Positions 1 to 5,777 of a stretch of 12,522 nt of DNA are shown here, one piece after another. The notes beneath the pieces are model-generated. The model was not told the origin of the DNA and searched no databases. It saw nothing but the letters and a program-made list of their open reading frames with translations. Positions within the stretch are counted from its first letter, which is position 1. The number at the start of each line of letters is the position of its first letter. Both the position numbers and the translations under genes were made by a program. This DNA comes from JANOGU01 sp964499865 (lineage in GTDB: Bacteria > Pseudomonadota > Alphaproteobacteria > Rhodobacterales > Rhodobacteraceae), in assembly GCA_964499865.1 (NCBI GenBank), contig CAZCPY010000088.1:1-12522 (forward strand), written 5' to 3'.

Positions 1-29
1 CTCAGGGGGGAGCGACCGAAGGGAGCGGT

Positions 30-79
30 GGGGGCGGAACGCCCCCTCGGCGGAGTGCCGGGGCTTCTTCAGCCCCGGC
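30..79. terminator. Two GC-rich hairpins upstream of cmk
   Basis: Two perfect stem-loops lie in the non-coding leader of the window. The first pairs GGGGGC (30-35) with GCCCCC (41-46) around a 5-base loop. The second pairs GCCGGGGCT (57-65) with AGCCCCGGC (71-79) around TCTTC, a 9-bp stem. Neither has a run of T after it on either strand, so classical intrinsic termination is not shown. In a genome this GC-rich, a strong stem without a U-tract after an upstream gene is still commonly read as a terminator or transcript 3' end. The upstream gene is outside the window; aroA would be a usual neighbour of cmk, but nothing here shows it. Confidence 0.4.
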
Positions 80-138
80 GCGACAGGTAGGCTTGTGCCG
101 AAGGCACTCAATTCGGTTCGCCTGTGGAAGGGACTGAC

Positions 139-738
139 ATGCGGGATCGGGCGCGGGGCTTCACGGTGGCCATCGACGGGCCGGCGGCGGCGGGCAAGGG
201 AACCATCGCGCGCGCCGTGGCCGAAAGGTTCGGGCTGGCGCATCTGGATACCGGGCTCTTGTACCGTGCGGTTGCCGCGCTTGGCGGCGATGCGGTGGCG
301 GCGGCGCGGGCGCTGACGGCTGCGGACCTTGACCATGCGGGCTTGCGGTCGCTGGAGGCCGGGCAGGCGGCCAGCCGGGTGGCGGCGATCCCCGAGGTGC
401 GGGCGGCGCTGGCCGATTTCCAGCGCCGCTTTGCCCGCCGGCCCGGCGGCGCCGTGCTGGACGGGCGCGACATCGGCACGGTGATCTGCCCCGAGGCCGA
501 GGTGAAGCTCTTTGTCACCGCCAGCCCCGAGGTGCGGGCGCGGCGCCGCTGGCTGGAGGTCGGCGGCGATCCGGCGCAGGTGCTGGCGGAGGTGCGGGCG
601 CGGGATGCGCGCGACACGGGCCGCGCGGCGGCGCCGCTGGTGCAGGCGGCGGATGCGCTGCTGATCGACACGTCCGACCTCGGCATCGAGGCGGCCATCG
701 CGCGCGCTGCGGCGGCGGTGGCGGCGGCACTGTCGTAG
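139..738 (+). CDS. cmk: Cytidylate (CMP/dCMP) kinase
   Basis: Cytoplasmic kinase that transfers phosphate from ATP to CMP or dCMP, giving CDP or dCDP for nucleotide synthesis and salvage. The 199-residue product starts with the Walker A loop GPAAAGKGT (residues 14-22), followed by LDTGLLYRAVA, the DGRDIGTVICPEAEVKLFVTA core that contributes nucleotide-monophosphate binding, and a lid/C-terminal block with the RDARDTGRAAAPL pattern and IDTS. It is shorter than the roughly 227-residue E. coli enzyme, mostly in the CMP-binding insert, as is usual for alphaproteobacterial members. I chose ATG 139 because GGAAGGGA (126-133) lies at ribosome-binding distance; GTG 124 is in frame but has no such signal. 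The gene ends 13 bases from the convergent mbfA stop. In many alphaproteobacteria cmk is followed by rpsA; it is not here. Confidence 0.95.
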   Translation: MRDRARGFTVAIDGPAAAGKGTIARAVAERFGLAHLDTGLLYRAVAALGGDAVAAARALTAADLDHAGLRSLEAGQAASRVAAIPEVRAALADFQRRFARRPGGAVLDGRDIGTVICPEAEVKLFVTASPEVRARRRWLEVGGDPAQVLAEVRARDARDTGRAAAPLVQAADALLIDTSDLGIEAAIARAAAAVAAALS

Positions 739-751
739 CGCGCAGGCCGCG

Positions 752-1729
752 TCACCCGCCCCCGATCAGCGCCCCGGCGGCGAAGACAAGGGCGCCGCCG
801 ACCACGACCTGCAGGGTTGCGCGCAGGAAGGGTGTCTGCATGAAGCGGTTCTGGATCCAGACGATGGCCCAGAGCTCGACGAAGACCACGGCCATGGCGA
901 TCACCGTCGCCGTCCAGAAATCGGGGATCAGGTAGGGCAGCGCATGTCCCAGACCCCCCACCGTGGTCATCACCCCCGAGGCGATGCCCCGCTTCAGCGG
1001 CGAACCGCGGCCCGAGATCACCCCGTCGTCGTGCGCGGCCTCGGTAAAGCCCATCGAGATGCCCGCGCCGACCGACGCCGCGAGACCCACCAGAAACGTC
1101 GTGCCGGGGTCCTGCGTGGCGAAGGCCGTGGCGAAGATCGGCGCAAGGGTGGAGACCGACCCGTCCATCAGCCCCGCCAGCCCCGGCTGCACCCAGGTCA
1201 GCACGAACTGGCGGTGTTCGGCGGCGTTCTCGGCGTCCTTCTCCGCCTCGGGCAGGTGCTGCGCCTCCAGCCGGTCGGCGGCGGTCTGGTGGCCCGCCTC
1301 GGCCGCCGCCAGATCGCCCAGCAGCTTGCGGGTCGCGGCGTCCTGCGTGCGCGCGGCGGCGGCCTCGTAGAAGCGGCGGGCGTCGGCCTCCATCGCATGC
1401 GCCTCGGCGCGGATGCGGTCGAGCGACAGCGTCTCGGCCAGCCAGACCGGGCGGCGGGCGTAGAAGCCCGCGACGTGTTCGCGCCGGATCAGCGGGATCG
1501 TCTCGCCGAACCGGGTGACGTGCAGGTCGATCAGGCGCTGGCGGTGGCCGTCCTCTTCCGCCGCCATGCCGTCGAAGACCGCGGCAGAGGCCGCGTAGTC
1601 CTTGCGCAGGCGGTCGGCGTAGCTGCGGTAGATGCGGGCGTCGTCCTCTTCGGACGAGATCGCCAGCGCCAGCACCTCGCGGTCGGACAGGTCGGCAAAG
1701 CGGCGGCGGTGGGCGAGGCCGGGGATCAT
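752..1729 (-). CDS. mbfA: Membrane-bound ferritin MbfA (ferritin-like + VIT1-type iron exporter)
   Basis: 325-residue fusion of two parts. Residues about 15-160 form a rubrerythrin/ferritin-like four-helix region with candidate di-iron ligands in SSEEDDARIY (E27, E28), MAAEEDGH (E58, E59, H62), the AEAHAMEADARRFYE stretch (109-122) and AAEAGH (E144, H147). Residues about 180-325 form a VIT1/CCC1-like membrane domain beginning PGLAGLMDGSVSTLAP (D189), followed by GISMGFTEAAHDDG (223-236) and three further hydrophobic segments. In Bradyrhizobium and Agrobacterium the family exports iron across the inner membrane and protects against iron and peroxide stress; that role is inferred here. Start ATG 1729 is supported by AGGAG (1736-1740, minus strand). 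The start is preceded directly by an ICE palindrome, so Irr repression under low iron is likely. Convergent with cmk; divergent from the tetR region. Confidence 0.93.
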   Translation of the reverse strand: MIPGLAHRRRFADLSDREVLALAISSEEDDARIYRSYADRLRKDYAASAAVFDGMAAEEDGHRQRLIDLHVTRFGETIPLIRREHVAGFYARRPVWLAETLSLDRIRAEAHAMEADARRFYEAAAARTQDAATRKLLGDLAAAEAGHQTAADRLEAQHLPEAEKDAENAAEHRQFVLTWVQPGLAGLMDGSVSTLAPIFATAFATQDPGTTFLVGLAASVGAGISMGFTEAAHDDGVISGRGSPLKRGIASGVMTTVGGLGHALPYLIPDFWTATVIAMAVVFVELWAIVWIQNRFMQTPFLRATLQVVVGGALVFAAGALIGGG

Positions 1730-1739
1730 GGCGGGCTCC

Positions 1740-1754
1740 TTAGAACGGTTCTAA
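1740..1754. promoter_or_regulatory. ICE (iron control element), predicted Irr operator of mbfA
   Basis: TTAGAACGGTTCTAA is a perfect palindrome, TTAGAA and TTCTAA around a 3-base centre. It matches the core of the ICE consensus (TTTAGAA-N3-TTCTAAA) recognised by the haem-sensing Fur-family regulator Irr in alphaproteobacteria, and mbfA is a known Irr target in rhizobia. The site covers the predicted transcription start and touches the mbfA ribosome-binding site, a placement expected for repression. The odd 3-base centre sets it apart from the even-spaced TetR-like palindromes that follow. Confidence 0.85.
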
Positions 1755-1781
1755 GTTAGGCTGCGGCTCGGGCCGTGGCAA
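1753..1781 (-). promoter_or_regulatory. Predicted mbfA promoter
   Basis: Read on the minus strand, TTGCCA (1781-1776) and TAACTT (1758-1753) are separated by 17 bases, a plausible sigma-70 -35/-10 pair. Transcription would begin near 1746, inside the ICE palindrome, leaving a short leader before ATG 1729. The -10 matches TATAAT at only three positions, so this is a suggestion supported mainly by spacing and by the ICE position. Confidence 0.45.
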
Positions 1782-1782
1782 G

Positions 1783-1800
1783 CCGAACCGTTCGGTTCAG
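1783..1800. promoter_or_regulatory. TetR-type operator palindrome A
   Basis: CCGAACCGTTCGGTTCAG contains the inverted repeat GAACCG-TT-CGGTTC (1785-1798). It shares the pattern GAAC-N6-GTTC with sites B and C. It lies just upstream of the predicted mbfA -35 and is centred 33 bases from site B. Assignment to the TetR regulator encoded at 2054 is inferred from proximity and from the even-spaced GAAC/GTTC arms, which are common in TetR-family operators. Confidence 0.65.
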
Positions 1801-1807
1801 ATTGCGC

Positions 1808-1835
1808 TTTACAAACTGAACGAGTCGGTTCAGAT
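1808..1835 (+). promoter_or_regulatory. Possible promoter for the small ORF and tetR
   Basis: TTTACA (1808-1813) and TCAGAT (1830-1835) are 16 bases apart and resemble -35 and -10 elements. Operator-like palindrome B would fill the spacer and palindrome C would sit just after the predicted start near 1842, the arrangement expected for a promoter shut by its own TetR repressor. Box matches are only moderate. Confidence 0.4.
1816..1833. promoter_or_regulatory. TetR-type operator palindrome B
   Basis: CTGAAC (1816-1821) and GTTCAG (1828-1833) are perfect 6-base inverted arms with a 6-base centre. This is the best conserved in its arms of the three related palindromes and the most likely primary operator. 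It sits between the proposed -35 and -10 elements. Confidence 0.7.
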
Positions 1836-1844
1836 GTGGCGCGT

Positions 1845-1862
1845 CTAAACCGTTCTGTTCAG
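1845..1862. promoter_or_regulatory. TetR-type operator palindrome C
   Basis: CTAAACCGTTCTGTTCAG keeps the arms of palindromes A and B with one arm mismatch (A1847 against C1860). It is centred 29 bases after site B, just upstream of the ribosome-binding site of the small ORF at 1876. It is probably a weaker member of the operator set. Confidence 0.55.
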
Positions 1863-1875
1863 AAAGGAACGCCAA

Positions 1876-1998
1876 TTGACCCGTGCCCTGATCGCCGCTC
1901 TGCTGATCGCCACCGCCGCCCCCGCGCTGGCCTTCGACCTGCCGCACCTGACCTTCCCCCCGCCGCCGTCGACGGCCAGTTCGTCGACCGGCCGCTGA
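1876..1998 (+). CDS. Possible small secreted peptide (40 residues), or remnant of a larger gene
   Basis: A TTG codon at 1876 follows GAAAGGA (1862-1868) at good ribosome-binding distance and opens a 40-codon frame. Its first 19 residues read as a signal peptide: positively charged start (TR), hydrophobic core ALIAALLIATAAP, and cleavage site ALA before FDLPHL. The mature part is about 21 residues, rich in proline and serine. The frame passes through a run of six C at about 1956; a one-base slip there would instead end the protein ...PAAVDGQFVDRPLIRW with a stop at 2007-2009. It may be a real peptide, a frameshifted gene or a fossil of a gene once controlled by the TetR. I recognise no family. 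Confidence 0.4.
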   Translation: MTRALIAALLIATAAPALAFDLPHLTFPPPPSTASSSTGR

Positions 1999-2053
1999 TC
2001 CGCTGGTGACTTCGGCCAAAGGCCGCCTATGCTGCGCCCGAGGGGAGGACCGC

Positions 2054-2677
2054 ATGGGCGCAGCCGCCGAAGATATCCGGCGTGGTCGCAAGTTCGACCA
2101 GGTCATCGCCGGCGCGCGCGAGGTCTTCCTGCGGGACGGCTTCGAGGGCGCGAGCGTGGATGACATCGCCCGCGCCGCGGGCGTGTCCAAGGCCACGCTC
2201 TACGCCTATTTCCCCGACAAGCGCCTGCTGTTCGCCGAATTCGCCAAGGCCGAATGCCGCCGCCAGGCCGAAGAGGGGGCCGCGGGCATCGACATGAACC
2301 GCCCCGTGCGCGAGGTGCTGACGGACGCCGCCTGGCGCATGGCGCGCTTCATGCTGTCGGATTTCGGCATGCGCGTGTTCCGGCTGTGCATCGCGGAAAG
2401 CGAACGCTTCCCGGACCTTGGCGCCGAATTCTACGCCTCGGGCCCGACCGTCGTGCGCGAAAAGCTGATGGCCTGTTTCCGCCTGGCGATGGACCGGGGC
2501 GAGTTGGCCATCGACGACCTGGCGCTTGCCGCCGAGCAGTTCCACGAGCTGTGCAAGGCCGATCTGCACAACCGCGTCATCTTCGGCATCGGCCGCGACG
2601 GGCCCGAACCCGACATCGCCCGCACGGTGACGGGGGCGGTGGAGATGTTCCTGGCCCGCTACGGCACGGGACGCTGA
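2054..2677 (+). CDS. TetR/AcrR-family transcriptional repressor (AefR-like C-terminal domain)
   Basis: 207-residue DNA-binding repressor. The N-terminal TetR helix-turn-helix spans about residues 14-60, with GASVDDIARAAGVSKATLYAYFPDK; the recognition helix is around VSKATLYAYF (44-53). The remainder is helical, and the stretch FRLCIAESERFPDLGAEFY and FHELCKADLHNRVIFG resembles the AefR-like C-terminal domain (TetR_C_7) of regulators that often control RND efflux pumps. The ligand cannot be read from the sequence. ATG 2054 is chosen because GAGGGGAGGA (2040-2049) precedes it; an in-frame GTG at 2006 lacks such a signal. Three palindromes at 1783-1862 are its likely operators, giving autoregulation and possible influence on mbfA. 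No pump gene is adjacent, so the natural target is unresolved. Confidence 0.9.
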   Translation: MGAAAEDIRRGRKFDQVIAGAREVFLRDGFEGASVDDIARAAGVSKATLYAYFPDKRLLFAEFAKAECRRQAEEGAAGIDMNRPVREVLTDAAWRMARFMLSDFGMRVFRLCIAESERFPDLGAEFYASGPTVVREKLMACFRLAMDRGELAIDDLALAAEQFHELCKADLHNRVIFGIGRDGPEPDIARTVTGAVEMFLARYGTGR

Positions 2678-2746
2678 AGACGGGCCGCTGAAACTTCCCG
2701 CCTTGCGCCTGCGTTTCCCTTGTCAGACGGCAGGGAAGACAGGGCG

Positions 2747-3553
2747 ATGTCCATGGAGACGGAAAAGAGGCCGCTGATCTATCGCCAGCGGCTGGCGACG
2801 CGGATCACGCACTGGATCTGGGCGGCCTGCCTGTTCTTCCTCCTGCTCTCCGGCCTGCAGATCTTCAACGCCCATCCGGCGCTGTATCTGGGCGACGAGT
2901 CGGGGTTCGACTTCGACAACGCGGTGCTGCGGATCGGCGCGGTCGAAACCCCGGAGGGGCCGAAAGGCATCACCCGCATCGGCGGGTGGGAGGTGGACAC
3001 GACCGGCATCCTTGGCCTGTCGGGCGGCGAGGCGCGGGCCTTTCCGGCGGCGCTGACCATCCCCTCGGGCACCTCGCTTGCGACGGGCCGGGTGGTGCAC
3101 TTCTTCTTCGCCTGGGTGCTGGTGGCGACGCTGGCGGTCTGGGCACTGGCGGGGCTGGTCAACGGCCACCTGCGCGACCTGGTCCCGACATGGCGCGACC
3201 TGCGCGGCCTGCCGCGCGACATCGCCGACCACGCGCGGCTGCGGTTTCACCACACCCGGCGCTACAACGTGCTGCAGAAACTCGCCTACGCCTCGGTGCT
3301 GTTCGTCGCCCTGCCGGTGATGATCCTGACCGGCCTGAGCATGTCGCCTGCGATGAACGCGGCCTTTCCCTGGCTGCTGGATGTGTTCGGCGGGCGGCAG
3401 ACGGCGCGCACGATCCACTTCGTCGTGATGGTGGCGCTGGTCGGCTTCTTCGCCGTGCACATGCTGATGATCCTGGCGGCCGGGCCGCTGAACGAACTGC
3501 GGTCCATCCTGACCGGCTGGTACCGCCTCGACCGCGAGGAGGATGCGAAATGA
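2747..3553 (+). CDS. Membrane cytochrome b (cytochrome b561/formate dehydrogenase gamma-like)
   Basis: 268-residue inner-membrane protein with four predicted helices at about 22-40, 115-139, 178-199 and 222-246. Histidines suited to bind two b-type haems are H22 (THW) in helix 1, H118 (VVHFFF) in helix 2 and H224 and H238 in helix 4, the FdnI-like pattern. A periplasmic-side stretch of about 70 residues separates helices 1 and 2. It likely passes electrons between the quinone pool and the molybdopterin protein encoded next, whose ATG overlaps its stop (ATGA at 3550-3553). ATG 2747 follows AGGGA (2732-2736); ATG 2753 behind AGGG (2741-2744) is an equally possible start, two codons shorter. TTCCCT (2715-2720) can pair with AGGGAA (2732-2737), which might mask the first of these sites. 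Confidence 0.88.
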   Translation: MSMETEKRPLIYRQRLATRITHWIWAACLFFLLLSGLQIFNAHPALYLGDESGFDFDNAVLRIGAVETPEGPKGITRIGGWEVDTTGILGLSGGEARAFPAALTIPSGTSLATGRVVHFFFAWVLVATLAVWALAGLVNGHLRDLVPTWRDLRGLPRDIADHARLRFHHTRRYNVLQKLAYASVLFVALPVMILTGLSMSPAMNAAFPWLLDVFGGRQTARTIHFVVMVALVGFFAVHMLMILAAGPLNELRSILTGWYRLDREEDAK

Positions 3554-4305
3554 CCGGACGGATGACACGCCGGGGCCTGCTGCTGGGCGCGGGGGGGCTG
3601 TCGGGCTGCACGGTGCTGGACGGGATCACGCCTTACGACAGCAGCCTGCGCGGCTTCCTTCAGGCGGCCGAGGGGCTGACGATGCGGGCGCAGCGGCTGA
3701 TCGTGGGGGATGCGCTGGCGCCGGAATACGGGCCGGGCGACATCCGGCAGGGGATGCGCCCCAACGGCACGGTCAACCCGGCCGATGCCGACTACCGGGC
3801 GCTGGCGGCGGGCGGTTTTGCCGACTGGCGCCTTTCCGTCACGGGGGCGGTGGAAAGACCGCTGTCGCTCAGCCTGGCGGAACTGCAGGCGATGCCCGCG
3901 CGCACGCAGATCACGCGGCTCGATTGCGTCGAGGGCTGGTCCTGCATCGCCAAGTGGACCGGCGTGCCGCTGTCGGCGGTGCTGGCCGCCGTCCGCCCGG
4001 CACCCGAGGCGCGCTTTGTCGTCTTCCGCTGCATGGACACGATCGAACGCAGCCTGTCGGGGCTGGTGAAATACTGGGAATCGCTCGACCTGGCGGAGGC
4101 GATGCATCCCCAGACGATCCTCGCCTACGGCTGCAACGACGCGCCCCTGCCGGTGGCCAACGGCGCGCCCCTGCGGCTGCGGGTGGAACGCCAGCTTGGC
4201 TACAAGATGGCCAAGTACCTGCACGCCATCGAGGTGGTCCCGGCGCTGGAGGGGCGGGGCAGTTACTGGGCGGAACGCGGCTACGAATGGTATGCCGGGA
4301 TCTAG
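3550..4305 (+). CDS. Tat-exported molybdopterin-dependent oxidoreductase, predicted lipoprotein
   Basis: 251-residue protein of the sulfite-oxidase/YedY (MsrP) molybdopterin fold. The N terminus carries a twin-arginine motif (TRRGLLL, R7-R8) and a lipobox LSGC with C20, so a folded, cofactor-loaded enzyme should be exported and anchored on the periplasmic face of the inner membrane. The Mo-ligand cysteine is predicted to be C126 in RLDCVEGWS, a position equivalent to CVEAWS in MsrP. FRCMDT, GCNDAPLPVANGAPLRL and the RQLGYKMAKYLHAIEV ending are typical of the family. The start overlaps the cytochrome b stop by four bases, so the two are translated together and probably form one complex. The substrate is unknown: sulfite, S-oxides and other N- or S-oxides are candidates. 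The gene ends five bases from the convergent trhA-like gene. Confidence 0.9.
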   Translation: MTGRMTRRGLLLGAGGLSGCTVLDGITPYDSSLRGFLQAAEGLTMRAQRLIVGDALAPEYGPGDIRQGMRPNGTVNPADADYRALAAGGFADWRLSVTGAVERPLSLSLAELQAMPARTQITRLDCVEGWSCIAKWTGVPLSAVLAAVRPAPEARFVVFRCMDTIERSLSGLVKYWESLDLAEAMHPQTILAYGCNDAPLPVANGAPLRLRVERQLGYKMAKYLHAIEVVPALEGRGSYWAERGYEWYAGI

Positions 4306-4310
4306 GGCGG

Positions 4311-4937
4311 TCAGGCGCCGACCAGCGCCACCATCACCGCGGCATAGAACAAGCCCGTCGCCGCCAGCACGAAGCCGTGCCAGATCGCGGTGTTGAAGCG
4401 CAGCCGGTCCCACAGGTAGAACACCACCCCCAGGGTATAGAGCCCGCCGCCCGCCGCGATCAGCACCGTGGCCGGCCCCGGCAGCGCCGCCATCATCCCG
4501 CCGCCCGCCAGCACGCCCGCCCAGCCGATGCAGAGGTAAAGCGCAAGCCCCGTCCGGCGGAACCGCGCGGGCGAGGCGAGCTTCAGCCCCACCCCCACCA
4601 GTGCCGCCGCCCAGACCCCCGCCAGCAGCGCCAGACCGGTGCCCGTCAGCAGGGTGAAGGCCGTGTAGGTGCCCGCGATCTTGAGGTAGATCGCCGCATG
4701 GTCGATGCGGCGCAAGAGCCAGTCCCAATCAGGGCGGTCGGTCATGTTGTAAAGCGCCGAGGCACCCAGCATCAGCAGCAGCGTGGCGCCGTAGACCGAG
4801 GCGCCCGTCACCGCCGCCGCATCGCCCCGCAGCACCGCCGCCAGCACGATCAGCACCGGCACCGCCCCCAGCGCCAGCGCCAGCCCCGCGACGTGCACGG
4901 CGGCATCGGACAGGCGTTCGGCGCGGGTCATGACCAT
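4311..4937 (-). CDS. trhA: Hemolysin III / TrhA (PAQR-like) membrane protein
   Basis: 208-residue integral membrane protein with about seven hydrophobic helices. Family signatures are ASALYN (59-64), LLRRIDHAAIYLKIAGTYTAF (74-94) and FNTAIWHGFVL (181-191). TrhA homologues are implicated in membrane lipid or energy homeostasis; haemolysis is a historical label. Two metal-site histidines common in the PAQR/HlyIII family look replaced: the TM2 S-x3-H motif reads S60-A-L-Y-N64, and the HxxxH motif before the last helix reads T183-A-I-W-H187, so a canonical zinc site is doubtful. Starts at ATG 4937 or ATG 4931 are both possible and neither has a clear ribosome-binding site. Convergent with the Mo-enzyme gene. 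The family call is firm; catalytic activity is not. Confidence 0.87.
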   Translation of the reverse strand: MVMTRAERLSDAAVHVAGLALALGAVPVLIVLAAVLRGDAAAVTGASVYGATLLLMLGASALYNMTDRPDWDWLLRRIDHAAIYLKIAGTYTAFTLLTGTGLALLAGVWAAALVGVGLKLASPARFRRTGLALYLCIGWAGVLAGGGMMAALPGPATVLIAAGGGLYTLGVVFYLWDRLRFNTAIWHGFVLAATGLFYAAVMVALVGA

Positions 4938-5081
4938 GGGCCGAGGCTAGCCCATCCGCCTCGCTTTCCAAGCCCTGCCGCTGCGGCACACACGGCAAGT
5001 TCATGCCGCCCCCGCCCTGCCCGTCCCCCCGCGGCGCTGCGCGCCCTTGCGCCGGGCAGGACGCGGGTCCACCTCTGGCGC

Positions 5082-5735
5082 ATGAGCGACCCCGCCTATC
5101 CCCTGCCTGCCGCCGCCGCCCCGCCGCGCAGCGACCCGCCGGCGCGGCTGTCGGACGTGCTGCAATCCATGGCCGCCGACGACGGGCGCCAGCGCATCGC
5201 GCTGGCCGATCTGCTGGACGCGCTGAAGGGGCGGGCCTTCGGGGCGCTGATGCTGATCTTCGCCTTCCCGAACATCCTGCCCTCGCCGCCCGGCCTGGCC
5301 GGCATCCTCGGCCTGCCGCTCTTGTTCCTGTCGGCGCAGATGGCGATGGGACGGGAACCCTGGCTGCCCGCCTTCATCGCCCGCCGGTCCCTGCCGCGCG
5401 AGACCTTCGTCACCGTCTTTTCCCGCGCCGCCCCCTGGGTCGCGCGGGCCGAGCGGATGCTGCGCCACCGCATCGGCGTGCTGACCTGGGGGCCGATGCA
5501 GCAGGCGCTGGGCATGGTCTGCCTGATCCTGGCGATCCTGCTGATGCTGCCCGTTCCCTTCGGCAACATGGCGCCCTCGATCGCCATCTGCATCATCGGC
5601 CTGGGTGTGCTGGAACGCGATGGCGTCTGGGTGATCGCGGGCCTGGTGGCGGCGGTGGGTGCGGCGATCTGGGTCGGCGTGCTGGGCTATGCGGTGGTGA
5701 TGTCGGCCGTCTTCCTCGTGATGAATGCCTTCTGA
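5082..5735 (+). CDS. ExoD-family membrane protein (exopolysaccharide synthesis)
   Basis: 217-residue protein with the ExoD signature: a soluble start RLSDVLQSMAADDGRQRIALADLLDAL followed by the conserved GRAFGALMLIFAFPNILPSPPG turn, GLPLLFLSAQMAMGREPWLP and RRSLPRE, then three or more hydrophobic helices in the second half (about 145-217). ExoD was first linked to exopolysaccharide production and nodule invasion in Sinorhizobium meliloti; its biochemical role is unknown. ATG 5082 is chosen because the family alignment starts soon after; no strong ribosome-binding site is visible in the GC-rich leader, and GTG or TTG alternatives upstream lack support. No polysaccharide genes are nearby. A 7-bp hairpin follows the stop. 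The 144 bases before the gene hold no other feature I can support. Confidence 0.87.
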   Translation: MSDPAYPLPAAAAPPRSDPPARLSDVLQSMAADDGRQRIALADLLDALKGRAFGALMLIFAFPNILPSPPGLAGILGLPLLFLSAQMAMGREPWLPAFIARRSLPRETFVTVFSRAAPWVARAERMLRHRIGVLTWGPMQQALGMVCLILAILLMLPVPFGNMAPSIAICIIGLGVLERDGVWVIAGLVAAVGAAIWVGVLGYAVVMSAVFLVMNAF

Positions 5736-5754
5736 CGCCCGGTTTCCCCGGGCG
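5736..5754 (+). terminator. Hairpin directly after the exoD-like stop
   Basis: CGCCCGG (5736-5742) pairs with CCGGGCG (5748-5754) around TTTCC. The stem begins at the base after the stop codon and there is no T-run after it. It may end or attenuate the exoD-like transcript before pgsA. Confidence 0.4.
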
Positions 5755-5777
5755 CCGGCTTGCGCTAGAAGGCGCCC

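Noticed and set aside
108..755. Minus-strand open frame over cmk
   Set aside because: Low-complexity Ala/Arg/Ser translation antisense to a gene with intact Walker A and CMP-kinase motifs.
1740..1754. ICE palindrome as a fourth TetR site
   Set aside because: Its arms are separated by 3 bases, giving an odd centre, while sites A-C have even spacing and different outer bases; it also matches the ICE core exactly.
2986..3549. N-terminal extension of the molybdopterin protein
   Set aside because: It overlaps the cytochrome b gene in another frame and would bury the Tat/lipobox signal that begins at ATG 3550.
3543..5735. A 730-codon open frame suggesting a large fusion ending in ExoD
   Set aside because: Only the last 217 residues, from ATG 5082, show protein-family sequence. 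The earlier part is out of frame with the Mo-enzyme and antisense to the trhA-like gene.
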